A stretch of DNA of 12,186 nucleotides from JAZLFH01 sp045615705 (GCA_045615705.1 JAZLFH010000002.1:1-12186), one strand, 5' to 3'. Counted from the first letter of the stretch, positions 1 to 7,876 are shown. The notes: generated from the letters alone by a model not told the origin. Numbers and translations are program-made.

Positions 1-497
1 ATTTGTCAGAGGGAAAGAATGACAATAAATTTCATATCTACGATATAACAGAAAAAATAAGAGAAACTGCCCACCGACTTAACGATGTGGAGCGGGTCAA
101 AGACTTGCGCTCTGGAAACAGTTTCTCTATTGACAACATTATGCCACAAGATAAAGATGCTGTCAATACCTATTCTATGCAAAATTCAAAAAAAGATCCA
201 AGTTCCGATAAAAAACGGTTTATTATATCAGATGATTTTATAAAAGGTTTGCCCGAGCGGAACGACACCGAAACTCTAATCCCGTTAAGTGATGAAAAAA
301 CGGAAGAAAGCCAAAGAAATTACGGCAACGCACGTTTAGATGTTATGTCTCCCGGAGGGGAACTCCCGATTCCTGATGTAATAGACCCAATTAGATTTTT
401 AAGAGAACGAGAAGTTGTTCATTTCCAAAGATTCGGTGAAGCGTTAAACAGAGTACAGGCAAATCTTGATGAAAATAACAAATTTTTCTGCAAATAA
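1..497 (+). CDS. Protein with C-terminal manganese catalase/CotJC-like helix, 5' end outside window
   Basis: This reading frame is open at the left edge, so the true start is probably upstream. The TTG at 3 has no visible ribosome binding site. Of the 164 residues seen, 1-110 are hydrophilic, rich in Asp, Glu, Lys, Asn and Ser, and match nothing I recognise. Residues 124-160 look like the last helix of the manganese catalase (CotJC) family: a PDVIDPIRFLREREVVH stretch, then FQRFGEAL at 141-148. His140 falls where the family has a Mn-ligand histidine after an Arg-Glu pair. The other catalase ligand helices are not in the window. It may be a catalase with a long insertion before its last helix, whose front half lies upstream, or a rearranged derivative. 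If it is a true CotJC relative, a spore coat or peroxide-detoxifying role would fit. The gene ends 15 bp before a strong terminator. The family match is from memory of the motif. Confidence 0.6.
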   Translation, partial: LSEGKNDNKFHIYDITEKIRETAHRLNDVERVKDLRSGNSFSIDNIMPQDKDAVNTYSMQNSKKDPSSDKKRFIISDDFIKGLPERNDTETLIPLSDEKTEESQRNYGNARLDVMSPGGELPIPDVIDPIRFLREREVVHFQRFGEALNRVQANLDENNKFFCK

Positions 498-512
498 TAA
501 GCAGATAGAAAT

Positions 513-543
513 AAAAAAGTGCGGTATTATACCGCACTTTTTT
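513..543. terminator. Perfect bidirectional rho-independent terminator
   Basis: The arms 513-526 and 530-543 pair perfectly over 14 bp around a TTA loop. The core GTGCGGTA/TACCGCAC is flanked by six A on the left and six T on the right. It therefore ends in a U-run on either strand. It closes the first gene and separates it from the phosphate transporter promoter that starts 14 bp later. Confidence 0.93.
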
Positions 544-556
544 ATTAAAATAGCAG

Positions 557-585
557 TTGCAAATTTTTCCTAAATGTGGTATGAT
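557..585 (+). promoter_or_regulatory. Sigma-A-type promoter with extended -10 for the Na/Pi transporter-galM unit
   Basis: TTGCAA at 557-562 (-35) and TATGAT at 580-585 (-10) are separated by 17 bp. A TG dinucleotide at 577-578 gives an extended -10 (TGGTATGAT). Transcription should begin near 592, giving a leader of about 30 bases before the start codon at 623. The position just after the terminator supports the call. Confidence 0.72.
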
Positions 586-622
586 ACAATATGAAAAATA
601 TGAGTAATTTTAGAGGTGCAGA

Positions 623-2371
623 ATGGACTTTTTCAGTGTTTTATCAGCAGTAGGCGGATTGTGTCTTTTCTTATTTGGTATGGATATTATGGGAAAGGCA
701 CTCGAAAGACGGGCAGGAAACAAACTCAGAACGATTTTAGGCAAAATGACTTCGGGAAAACTTGCAGGATTTTTGACAGGTTGCGGAATTACTGCAATAA
801 TTCAAAGTTCATCTGCAATGACTGTTATGGTCGTAGGTTTTGTTAACTCGGGCATAATGTCATTAAGACAAGCCATAAATGTCATAATGGGGGCAAACAT
901 AGGTACTACAATTACGAGCTGGATACTTTCTCTTTCCGGAATTGAAAGCAGTAATTTTTGGATTAATATGTTAAAGCCGTCATCATTTACTCCGATTTTG
1001 GCACTTATCGGCATAATACTTTATATGTTTTCAGCTGATACAAAGAAAAAAGACACGGGAATGATTTTCCTTGGATTTTTTGCTTTGATGCTCGGAATGC
1101 AGACCATGTCAGGATCTGTCGAGGGACTTGCCGAATCCGAATCGTTCAGGCAACTTCTTATTATATTTACAAATCCGTTTTTAGGCGTGCTTTTAGGTGC
1201 ACTTTTAACTGCAATAATTCAGTCAAGTGCGGCATCTGTCGGTATGTTGCAGGCACTTTGCATAACAGGACAGGTAACCTATGGAACGGCAATTCCTATT
1301 GTAATGGGTCAAAATATCGGAACATGTATTACGGCTATTCTTTCTTCAATAGGGACAAGCAAAAACGCAAAGCGGGCTGCATTTGTGCATCTTTCGTTTA
1401 ATGTTATCGGTTCGGCAGTATTGTTGTTGATTTTTTCGATAGTCAGTTCTGTTATTGAACCGCAAATTTTAAAAGATGTTGCAACACCTTTTGGAGTAGC
1501 AATTACACATTCTCTCTTTAATCTTCTTTGCGTGGTAATTTTGATGCCTATGTCGGGAATTCTTGAAAAGATGGCAATGACACTTATCAAAGATGATGAA
1601 GAAACAACATTTAGAGAAACTCTTGATGAAAGATTCTTAAACACTCCGTCTGTTGCACTTGGTCAGTGCCATGAATTGGCAACAAAAATGGCATATATTT
1701 CTGTCAGAGCACTCAGAAATTCACTGTCGGCATTTGGCAATTATTCGAGCGATATTGCAAAGAGCATTCGTGAAGATGAAGACTTGGCGGACTATTATGA
1801 GGATACATTGGGCACTTATTTGATAAAACTCAGTTCACACAAAATGGATGAAAATAACAGTGCCGAGGCGACCGAGTTATTAAAAGTTATCGGAGATTTT
1901 GAAAGAATATCAGACCATGCGGTAAACATTTTAAGAGCGTCAGAAGAAATGAAAGATAAAGGTTTATCTCTTACAAACGATGCAAAAAGAGAATTTTCCG
2001 TTATTGCATCTGCTTTAAATGAAATTCTTGATTTATCATACGATGCTTTCAGAAACAGAAGCGTTACCGTTGCAAAAAATATTGAACCGTTAGAACAGGT
2101 AATTGACGGACTGAAAGAAACAATCAGAACAAATCATATTTTGCGTATGCAAAAAGGAAGTTGCAGTTATGAAATGGGTTTTGTTTGGTCTGATTTACTT
2201 ACAAACATTGAAAGAACATCTGACCACTGCTCTAATATTGCAGGCTGTTTGATAGATGCGTCTTTAAATGACTTAAAAATTCATGAAACTCTGCGTGAAA
2301 CAAAGCGTAACAGTAAAGAATTTAATGAGAAATTTGAAGCATATAAAGAAAAGTATTCGTTAAATGCTTAA
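623..2371 (+). CDS. Na+/phosphate cotransporter (NptA/YjbB type) with C-terminal PhoU-like domain
   Basis: This inner-membrane protein of 582 residues is predicted to take up or balance inorganic phosphate using the sodium gradient. Residues 1-310 are strongly hydrophobic and contain the two inverted Na/Pi cotransporter repeats. Each has a QSS motif (QSSSA 61-65; QSSAA 200-204) followed by a GxNIGT motif (GANIGTT 90-96; GQNIGT 229-234). Residues ~335-560 are cytoplasmic, helical and PhoU-like, with paired ERxSDH motifs at 427-432 and 530-535 that in PhoU proteins contribute to metal clusters. The length is normal for this bacterial subfamily. The start is an ATG preceded by GAGGTG at 613-618. 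galM follows after 21 bp, so the two are probably co-transcribed. The alternative frame starting at 616 is a shadow. Family assignment is firm; direction and true substrate are inferred. Confidence 0.93.
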   Translation: MDFFSVLSAVGGLCLFLFGMDIMGKALERRAGNKLRTILGKMTSGKLAGFLTGCGITAIIQSSSAMTVMVVGFVNSGIMSLRQAINVIMGANIGTTITSWILSLSGIESSNFWINMLKPSSFTPILALIGIILYMFSADTKKKDTGMIFLGFFALMLGMQTMSGSVEGLAESESFRQLLIIFTNPFLGVLLGALLTAIIQSSAASVGMLQALCITGQVTYGTAIPIVMGQNIGTCITAILSSIGTSKNAKRAAFVHLSFNVIGSAVLLLIFSIVSSVIEPQILKDVATPFGVAITHSLFNLLCVVILMPMSGILEKMAMTLIKDDEETTFRETLDERFLNTPSVALGQCHELATKMAYISVRALRNSLSAFGNYSSDIAKSIREDEDLADYYEDTLGTYLIKLSSHKMDENNSAEATELLKVIGDFERISDHAVNILRASEEMKDKGLSLTNDAKREFSVIASALNEILDLSYDAFRNRSVTVAKNIEPLEQVIDGLKETIRTNHILRMQKGSCSYEMGFVWSDLLTNIERTSDHCSNIAGCLIDASLNDLKIHETLRETKRNSKEFNEKFEAYKEKYSLNA

Positions 2372-2392
2372 TTTGATATAAGGTGAAAAAGT

Positions 2393-3418
2393 ATGTCTAT
2401 TAAAAGAGAAATAATCACAACAATTGACAATAATGAAATCTATGAATTTGTTCTTGACAATAACAATGGGCTTACTGCACATATATTAAACTATGGCGGC
2501 ATCATTAAAAGACTTATTTACAAAGGCACAGATGTGGTTTTGGGACGAGATACAATAGACGAGTATTTGGACAATGGCGGATATTTCGGTGCAATTATAG
2601 GGAGAAATTCAAACCGCATTGAAAAAGCAGAATTTGAACTTAACGGAAAAACATATAAACTCTTAAAAAATAACGGTGAAAACAATCTTCACGGCGGAAA
2701 AGTCGGTTTTGATAAAAAAATATGGGATGCAGAACTTGTCGATAAAGAAGAGCCGGCATTAATCCTTCAGCTTGTAAGTCCGGACGGTGAAGAGGGCTTT
2801 CCCGGGGAAGTACAAGTTAAAGTTACATACACTCTTACAGAAGATAACGGAATTAAAATTCATTACGAAGGAATAACAAATGCCGATACAATTTTAAATA
2901 TGACAAATCATTCATATTTTAATTTGAATGGGCATGCAAGCGGAAGTATAGATGGTCATATTTTGTACTTGAACAGCGATTTTTACACCCCAAATACAGA
3001 TGAGGGTATGCCTGACGGCGAAGTTTTAAGCGTTAGAGGGACTCCTTTTGATTTTAAAAATGGTGAAACTTTTGAAGAAAAATTCATTTCAAATGACAAT
3101 CAGATTAAGATGTTTAAAGGATTTGACCATAATTTTGTACTTAACGGAAACGGTTTTAGAAAAGTAGCCTGTCTAAAAGGAAACAAGAGCGGTATTTCTA
3201 TGGAGGTATTCACAGACAACATAGGATTACAAGTTTATACGGCAAATGATCTTGATGAAAACCGCGTTTGCAAAGATGGAAAAAAATATTCAAATCATGG
3301 AGCGGTATGTCTTGAAACACAAGCATTTCCAAACAGTATGAAATACTCTCATTTTCCCAATGTAATTTTAAAGAAGAATGAAAAATACGATACAGTTACT
3401 AAATATAAGTTCATATAA
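2393..3418 (+). CDS. galM: Aldose 1-epimerase (mutarotase)
   Basis: This cytoplasmic enzyme interconverts the alpha and beta anomers of galactose, glucose and similar aldoses, feeding the Leloir pathway. At 341 residues it has normal full length. Family motifs are in order: GRNSNRI at 70-76, NNLHGG at 97-102 (catalytic His100), NHSYFNL at 172-178 (catalytic His173), DHNFV at 245-249 (substrate-binding Asp245) and LETQAFPN at 307-314 (catalytic base Glu308). All expected catalytic residues are present. The ATG has AAGGTG at 2380-2385 with 7-base spacing. It is the second gene of a unit with the phosphate transporter and is closed by a terminator 16 bp after its stop. No other galactose gene is visible, so the sugar used in vivo is not determined. 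The pairing with a phosphate transporter has no obvious pathway meaning. Confidence 0.95.
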   Translation: MSIKREIITTIDNNEIYEFVLDNNNGLTAHILNYGGIIKRLIYKGTDVVLGRDTIDEYLDNGGYFGAIIGRNSNRIEKAEFELNGKTYKLLKNNGENNLHGGKVGFDKKIWDAELVDKEEPALILQLVSPDGEEGFPGEVQVKVTYTLTEDNGIKIHYEGITNADTILNMTNHSYFNLNGHASGSIDGHILYLNSDFYTPNTDEGMPDGEVLSVRGTPFDFKNGETFEEKFISNDNQIKMFKGFDHNFVLNGNGFRKVACLKGNKSGISMEVFTDNIGLQVYTANDLDENRVCKDGKKYSNHGAVCLETQAFPNSMKYSHFPNVILKKNEKYDTVTKYKFI

Positions 3419-3434
3419 CCGTGTCGCAAAATGT

Positions 3435-3462
3435 AAAAAGCCACTCAATAGAGTGGCTTTTT
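3435..3462. terminator. Bidirectional rho-independent terminator between convergent galM and SASP gene
   Basis: The arms AAAAAGCCACTC (3435-3446) and GAGTGGCTTTTT (3451-3462) pair perfectly over 12 bp with an AATA loop. The A-run and T-run flanks make it work on both strands. It lies between the galM stop at 3418 and the stop of the minus-strand SASP gene at 3477, so it ends both transcripts. Confidence 0.93.
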
Positions 3463-3476
3463 AATATAGAAATCGG

Positions 3477-3674
3477 TTACTTTATACGATTTTCGTAATC
3501 CTGAATCATTTTCTTAACCATCTGTCCGCCGATTGAACCTGCTTCTCTTGAAGTAAGGTCGCCGTTATATCCGTTTTTAAGGTTAACACCTACTTCGCTT
3601 GCAGATTCCATTTTAAACTTATCAAAAGCAGCTCTTGCTTCGGGAACGATAAGATTATTTCTTTTGCTTGCCAT
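3477..3674 (-). CDS. Small acid-soluble spore protein, alpha/beta type
   Basis: This 65-residue DNA-binding protein of the forespore coats spore DNA and protects it from UV and heat. During germination it is cut by the GPR protease and degraded. The GPR recognition segment is visible as ESASEV at 23-28, with the scissile bond expected after Glu23. The second conserved block, LTSREAGSIGGQMVKKMI at 40-57, corresponds to the TSRxxGSxGG signature. Ala46 replaces the Asn often found in Bacillus SASPs. The length is typical. The ATG is preceded by a near-perfect GGAGGTGA (3682-3689) with 7-base spacing, fitting the very high expression expected. It is monocistronic, between the recG end and a shared terminator. 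Expression should be under forespore sigma-G; only a weak candidate promoter is visible. Its presence argues that the host makes endospores. Confidence 0.96.
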   Translation of the reverse strand: MASKRNNLIVPEARAAFDKFKMESASEVGVNLKNGYNGDLTSREAGSIGGQMVKKMIQDYENRIK

Positions 3675-3696
3675 TATAAATTCACCTCCAATATTA

Positions 3697-3732
3697 AAAT
3701 AGGGCAGTAGCTTTTGGCTACAGTCCTATTTT
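3697..3732 (-). terminator. Imperfect stem-loop after recG: probable terminator, or leader hairpin of the SASP mRNA
   Basis: On the minus strand, AAAATAGG pairs with CCTATTTT (outer 8 bp). A 5-bp GTAGC/GCTAC inner stem closes a 5-base loop. One C-G pair flanked by two mismatches lies between them. A T-rich stretch follows. It lies 30 bp after the recG stop and just upstream of the SASP ribosome binding site, so it could end the recG transcript. If the SASP promoter lies in the short space above it, it would instead sit at the very 5' end of that mRNA. Confidence 0.55.
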
Positions 3733-3737
3733 GTGCG

Positions 3738-3768
3738 TAAAATGAAATTATAATCAGACAATTATTGC
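3738..3768 (-). promoter_or_regulatory. Weak candidate sigma-G-like promoter for the SASP gene
   Basis: On the minus strand CATTTTA (3738-3744) resembles the sigma-G -10 pattern CATnnTA. GCAATA (3763-3768) lies 18 bp upstream and matches 4 of 6 bases of TGAATA. The site overlaps the recG stop codon and would start transcription near 3731, at the base of the stem-loop. The match is partial and rests mainly on the expectation that SASP genes use sigma-G. Confidence 0.3.
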
Positions 3769-5807
3769 AGTATGTCCCTATTCTTGTCAAAAAGTTCGTT
3801 AATTTTCTTTTTTAAAAGTATATTCTCGGGAAAATCAAGAGTAGGATCTTTTTTAAGTAAAAAATCTGCAAGTTCACCTGTTAGTTTTAAAACTTCGCTG
3901 TCTTCAAACAAATTTGCAATTTTTAGTTCAAAAAGTCCGTGCTGTTTCGTACCGAAAAAATCTCCGGGTCCACGAAGTTCGAGGTCTTTTTCGGCAATAT
4001 AATTTCCGTTTGAACTTTTTTTCATTATATTAAGCCGTTCAACAGAAATTTTGCTTTCAGAATCGGATATCAGTATACAATAACTTTCAAAAGAGCCTCT
4101 TCCGATTCGTCCTCTTAACTGATGAAGTTGAGAAAGACCAAATCTTTCTGCATTTTCAATGACCATAATGGTTGCGTTTGGAACATCGACACCAACTTCA
4201 ATAACTGTTGTAGAAACCAATACATCAATTTCACCAAGTGAAAATTTTTCCATTATTTCTTTTTTTTCAGTGGCTTTCATTCCGCCGTATATATACTCTA
4301 TTCTTAAAGAGGGAAGAAGCGAGTGCAAATTATCCGAATATGATTTTACCGATTGAAGTTCCGTATTATCATTTTCTTCAACCATGGGACAAACTATGTA
4401 TGATTGATGAGATTTTTGTGCTTCTTTTTCGATAAATGAGTAAATTCGTTTCCTTTTATCACTTTTCACAAAATAAGTTTTAACTTCTTTTCGTGTGGGC
4501 GGAAGTTCATCTATTAAAGATATATCCAAATCTCCGTATAAAATGAGTGCAAGAGTTCTCGGAATTGGAGTTGCGGTCATAACGAGAACATGCGGAGAAT
4601 TACCCTTTTTAACAAGTGCTTCTCTTTGACGGACTCCAAATCTATGCTGCTCATCAGTTATTATAAGTCCTAAATTTTTAAATTTTACATTATCTTCTAT
4701 AAGGGCGTGCGTACCGATTATAACATCTGCCTCGCCACTTTCAATACGAGAAATTGCCTCTTTTTTTTCTTTTGCGGAAAGTGAGCCTGTAAGCAACACG
4801 CAATTTATTCCAAAATCCGAAAAAACGGTTTCAAAACTTTTAAAATGTTGCCTTGCAAGTATTTCGGTGGGAACCATTAAAGTTGATTGAAATCCGCTTT
4901 TTGCCGACATATACACTATTGCTTGGGCGACACAAGTTTTTCCGCTTCCGACATCACCCTGAACGAGTCTGTTTAACGGAAATCCATTTTTTAAATCGTT
5001 ACATATTTCATTAATTACTTTTTTTTGGGCATTTGTAAGCGAAAAGGGGAGAGAATTTATAAACTTAAAAGGGTCTTTAACTTTAAATTCAATGGCAGTT
5101 TTCTCACGCATTTTGTCTTTTATGCTTCTAAGACCCATTTGAAGCAAGAATAATTCTTCAAAAACAAGCCTCTTTTTTGCTATAAAATAAGCCTCTGCAT
5201 CTTTTGGAAAGTGTATGTTTTCAAGTGCAAAAGATAGTGAACAAAGAGAATACCTTTTTCTGATATATTCCGGAAGCGACTCTTCAATTTCCATACTTGC
5301 ACCGTCAAGACATTTTCTAACGGTATTTCTTATAAAAGTCTGGTTAAGCCCTGATGTAAGGGGATAGACGGGCAGAATTTTTCTTGTTTTGTCAAATTTG
5401 TCGTTTTCTTCAAAAACAGGCGATATAATTTCAAGTGTTTTGTAATTGTGATTTATTCTTCCGTAAAAAGCATATTCATTTCCTACTACGAAAGAATTTT
5501 TGACATATTTATTATTAAAAAAAACGCACAGCATAATACCGGAGTCATCTCGTATTTTCATTGAGTGAATAGTAAGTTTATTTACTTTTCGCTCTTGAAT
5601 TTCAGAAACGACCGTAGCAACTATACATGCGTTTTCACCGCTTATCGCATCGGCAATTTTTGTTACTTTTGACCTATCTTCCAAACTGCGTGGATAAAAA
5701 GTGAGCATATCGCTCACTTTTTTTATTCCTAATTTAGAAAGTTTTGATTGAAAAACTTTGCCGACTCCGCTTATGCAGTTAATATCATTATTTAAAATAG
5801 TAATCAC
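3762..5807 (-). CDS. recG: ATP-dependent DNA helicase RecG
   Basis: RecG remodels stalled replication forks, Holliday junctions and R-loops in the cytoplasm. The 681 residues are full length. The N-terminal wedge/OB region covers about 1-240 and includes the helix-hairpin segment GVGKVFQSKLSKLGI and the FYPRSLEDR motif near 38-46. The superfamily 2 motor has Walker A GDVGSGKT at 284-291, the DEQH box at 385-388, TATP at 411-414, the VSTTVIEVGVDVP motif around 531-543 and QLRGRIGRG at 563-571. All ATPase residues are intact. The start is a GTG at 5807. Its best ribosome binding site is AAAGG (5811-5815), only 3 bases away and so rather weak, which may mean coupling to fakA, whose stop lies 10 bp upstream. 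No better in-frame start is seen, and the N-terminal sequence aligns with family expectation from this codon. It is the last gene of the yloU-fakA-recG unit. Confidence 0.97.
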   Translation of the reverse strand: MITILNNDINCISGVGKVFQSKLSKLGIKKVSDMLTFYPRSLEDRSKVTKIADAISGENACIVATVVSEIQERKVNKLTIHSMKIRDDSGIMLCVFFNNKYVKNSFVVGNEYAFYGRINHNYKTLEIISPVFEENDKFDKTRKILPVYPLTSGLNQTFIRNTVRKCLDGASMEIEESLPEYIRKRYSLCSLSFALENIHFPKDAEAYFIAKKRLVFEELFLLQMGLRSIKDKMREKTAIEFKVKDPFKFINSLPFSLTNAQKKVINEICNDLKNGFPLNRLVQGDVGSGKTCVAQAIVYMSAKSGFQSTLMVPTEILARQHFKSFETVFSDFGINCVLLTGSLSAKEKKEAISRIESGEADVIIGTHALIEDNVKFKNLGLIITDEQHRFGVRQREALVKKGNSPHVLVMTATPIPRTLALILYGDLDISLIDELPPTRKEVKTYFVKSDKRKRIYSFIEKEAQKSHQSYIVCPMVEENDNTELQSVKSYSDNLHSLLPSLRIEYIYGGMKATEKKEIMEKFSLGEIDVLVSTTVIEVGVDVPNATIMVIENAERFGLSQLHQLRGRIGRGSFESYCILISDSESKISVERLNIMKKSSNGNYIAEKDLELRGPGDFFGTKQHGLFELKIANLFEDSEVLKLTGELADFLLKKDPTLDFPENILLKKKINELFDKNRDILQ

Positions 5808-5817
5808 AAACCTTTAC

Positions 5818-7458
5818 TTATTCTGTTGAGACTACATAAAAATAGACACTTTGCCCTCCATCTTTTAAGCAAACATCAACATCGGGATATTTTTCTTCCA
5901 AAACAGAAGATAATTTTTCTGCATCAGATTTTTTAACATCTTTGCCGTAATAAAGCGTTAAAACATCGGAATCTTCCGCTTCAAGTTTTTCTGTTAACTC
6001 AATTACGGCACTGTTAACATCTTTTGCAACACTGACAATATTTCCCGAAGAAACAGCGATGTAATCTCCGTTTTTAATTTTCTTTCCGTCAGCGTTTGAA
6101 TCTCTTACGGCATTGGTTACCGCTCCGTCCGAAACGCTTGAAAGCATGGCAGTCATATCTTCAAAGTTCTTATCAATGCTCTTTTGGGGATTAAACCCAA
6201 TAAGTGAAGCAATACCTTGCGGAATACTCTTCGACTCTACAACTACAACATTCCTATCGGATAAATCTTTTGCCTGTTGAGATGCCAAAATTATGTTTTT
6301 ATTGTTCGGAAGAATAATTACATTTTTTGAATTGGTTTTTTCAATGGCAGACAGAATATCATCGGTAGACGGGTTCATGGTTTGTCCGCCCTCAATTATT
6401 CCATCTACGCCCATATCCTTAAAAATCTTTGCTATGCCTTTTCCGGAACAAACAGACACTATTGAAAAACCGTCTTTAAGTACTTTTTTTGCTTCTTTTT
6501 TAGGTTCTGTATCATTTTTTGAATTCTCAATAATGCTGTTATGCTGATAGTGAAGATTATCAATCTTAATATTGACCAGTTCGCCGATTTTTACCGCTTG
6601 TTCTAAAATAAAACCGGGATTGTTTGTATGAATATGGACTTTGATTATGTCATCTCCGTCAATAACCAACATACAATCGCCTTTATTTGAAATAGATTTT
6701 CTTATTTTTTCGGCCGATTCTTTTACATCATTTTTATTAATGATAAATTCAGTGCAATATGAGAATTTAATATCCTCGTCAGAAATTGAAGCCTGAGCGG
6801 GAATTTCTGATGTTTTATCAACTTTTTTTGTTACCGTTACAGGTTTATATGAAGCGTTCAAAACAGGTAAAAAACCTTCAAAAACACACATAAGACCTTG
6901 TCCGCCGGCATCAACAACCTGTGCTTGTTTAAGTTGGGGAAGCATGTTCATTGTCTCGGAAAGTGCAATATTTCCGTCTTTAATAACCTGCATGAAAAAT
7001 TCTTCGACATTTTCTCCCTCAAAATCCAAAGCCGATTCGCTAAGGCGTCTTATTACCGTTAAAATAGTGCCTTCCGTTGGTCTCATAACAGCACGATATG
7101 CTGTGTCGGAAGCAGCTTTAAATGCTTCTTTCAACTTTAAGACATCGCAAACCGAGTCCTTTGAAAAAGAAAGGGCAAACCCCCTGAAAATCTGCGAAAG
7201 AATAACACCGGAATTTCCTCGAGCACCACGAAGGGTTGCTTTTGAAACAGCAGATAAAACATCTGAAACTGTATCATAATCATTTTCTGAAAGTAACTTT
7301 GAAGCACTTGAAAATGTAAGGCTCATATTTGTTCCGGTATCCCCGTCGGGAACGGGGAATACATTAAGAGCATCAACAGCGTCTTTGTTTTTCGAAAGGT
7401 TTTCCGCACCGGAAATAATCATTGCCTTAAAACGCTGTGAATCTATATTTGTAAGCAA
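5818..7458 (-). CDS. fakA: Fatty acid kinase catalytic subunit FakA (DAK-domain protein, YloV)
   Basis: FakA phosphorylates fatty acids carried by a FakB (DegV-family) partner, giving acyl-phosphate for phospholipid synthesis. No FakB gene is in the window. The 546 residues are full length. The N-terminal DhaL-type kinase domain (~1-200) shows NVFPVPDGDTGTNM at 32-45 with Mg-binding Asp38 and Asp40, GARGNSGVILSQ at 78-89, RPTEGT at 126-131 and DAGGQG at 183-188. The middle domain has Cys235 and the HIH pair His275/His277, where a metal-binding Cys-His-His site is known in FakA. The C-terminal part (~325-546) is the DegV-like region. The start is a TTG at 7458, chosen because AAGGGAGGA (7466-7474) lies 7 bases upstream and the N-terminus matches the family. 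That binding site overlaps the yloU stop, implying translational coupling. The yloU-fakA-recG order is classic in Firmicutes. Confidence 0.95.
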   Translation of the reverse strand: MLTNIDSQRFKAMIISGAENLSKNKDAVDALNVFPVPDGDTGTNMSLTFSSASKLLSENDYDTVSDVLSAVSKATLRGARGNSGVILSQIFRGFALSFSKDSVCDVLKLKEAFKAASDTAYRAVMRPTEGTILTVIRRLSESALDFEGENVEEFFMQVIKDGNIALSETMNMLPQLKQAQVVDAGGQGLMCVFEGFLPVLNASYKPVTVTKKVDKTSEIPAQASISDEDIKFSYCTEFIINKNDVKESAEKIRKSISNKGDCMLVIDGDDIIKVHIHTNNPGFILEQAVKIGELVNIKIDNLHYQHNSIIENSKNDTEPKKEAKKVLKDGFSIVSVCSGKGIAKIFKDMGVDGIIEGGQTMNPSTDDILSAIEKTNSKNVIILPNNKNIILASQQAKDLSDRNVVVVESKSIPQGIASLIGFNPQKSIDKNFEDMTAMLSSVSDGAVTNAVRDSNADGKKIKNGDYIAVSSGNIVSVAKDVNSAVIELTEKLEAEDSDVLTLYYGKDVKKSDAEKLSSVLEEKYPDVDVCLKDGGQSVYFYVVSTE

Positions 7459-7472
7459 GTCAAAATCCTCCC

Positions 7473-7823
7473 TTAATTGCGAACGCTTTCTACATATATG
7501 TCTATGTTGTCAACCTCAATACCTGCAAGATTTTCAACTTGATATTTTACATTGTGCATAATGCTTTCGCAAATGGCGTTTATGTTTACGCCGTACTGAA
7601 CAATGATATGAAGGTCAATTGAAAACTTGTTATCGACCGACTTAACCTTAACACCTTTTGTAAGATTAGACGGGTTTAAAAGACTTACGATACCGTCTTT
7701 TGTGTTTTTAACAGCCATTCCGACAACACCGTAACTCTTGTTTGCAACAATACCTGCAAGCCGAGCAATAACCATATCGCTAAGGTAAATTGCTCCGAAT
7801 TCATTATCTGTAACAGAAGCCAT
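7473..7823 (-). CDS. yloU: Asp23/Gls24 family envelope stress response protein (YloU)
   Basis: Members of this family are small cytoplasmic or membrane-associated proteins that accumulate under alkaline or cell-wall stress in Gram-positive bacteria. Their molecular role is not settled. The 116 residues cover the whole domain. The usual landmarks are the opening GAIYLSDMVIARLAGIVA (10-27), YGVVGMAVKN near 31-40, KGVKVKSVDNKFSIDLHIIVQYGVNI in the middle and a final DNIDIYVESV. The ATG has a perfect AAGGAGG (7831-7837) with 7-base spacing. A consensus sigma-A promoter lies just upstream over the yhaN end, so this is the first gene of a unit with fakA (14-bp gap) and recG. In many Firmicutes rpmB lies divergently upstream; here the upstream gene is the YhaN-like ATPase, on the same strand. 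Confidence 0.94.
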   Translation of the reverse strand: MASVTDNEFGAIYLSDMVIARLAGIVANKSYGVVGMAVKNTKDGIVSLLNPSNLTKGVKVKSVDNKFSIDLHIIVQYGVNINAICESIMHNVKYQVENLAGIEVDNIDIYVESVRN

Positions 7824-7847
7824 TATAAAACCTCCTTAATACTAATT

Positions 7848-7876
7848 ATTATATAACTACAATTCGATAATGTCAA
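7848..7876 (-). promoter_or_regulatory. Perfect-consensus sigma-A promoter for yloU-fakA-recG
   Basis: Reading the minus strand, TTGACA (7871-7876) and TATAAT (7848-7853) are separated by exactly 17 bp. Both hexamers are exact consensus. The -35 lies inside the last codons of the yhaN-like gene and the -10 just after its TAG stop. Transcription should start near 7841, giving a leader of about 18 bases that holds the yloU ribosome binding site. Confidence 0.85.

Noticed and set aside
498..622. Possible riboswitch or small RNA in the 125-bp gap before the transporter gene
   Set aside because: The gap is fully explained by a perfect terminator hairpin and a promoter; the leader left is about 30 bases, too short for a riboswitch.
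616..846. A 76-codon plus-strand frame beginning just before the phosphate transporter start
   Set aside because: It overlaps the start of the transporter in another frame, has no domain, and the transporter frame carries all the family motifs and the ribosome binding site.
802..1644. Two minus-strand frames (802-1014 and 1309-1644) inside the transporter gene
   Set aside because: They are antisense to a well-supported coding sequence, lack ribosome binding sites and show no recognisable domain.
3772..4435. Several plus-strand frames opposite recG
   Set aside because: They are Ser/Phe-rich mirror translations of the AT-rich recG coding strand and have no promoter or family resemblance.
6293..7279. 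Plus-strand frames opposite fakA
   Set aside because: They are shadow frames; the minus strand has a complete, motif-rich FakA.
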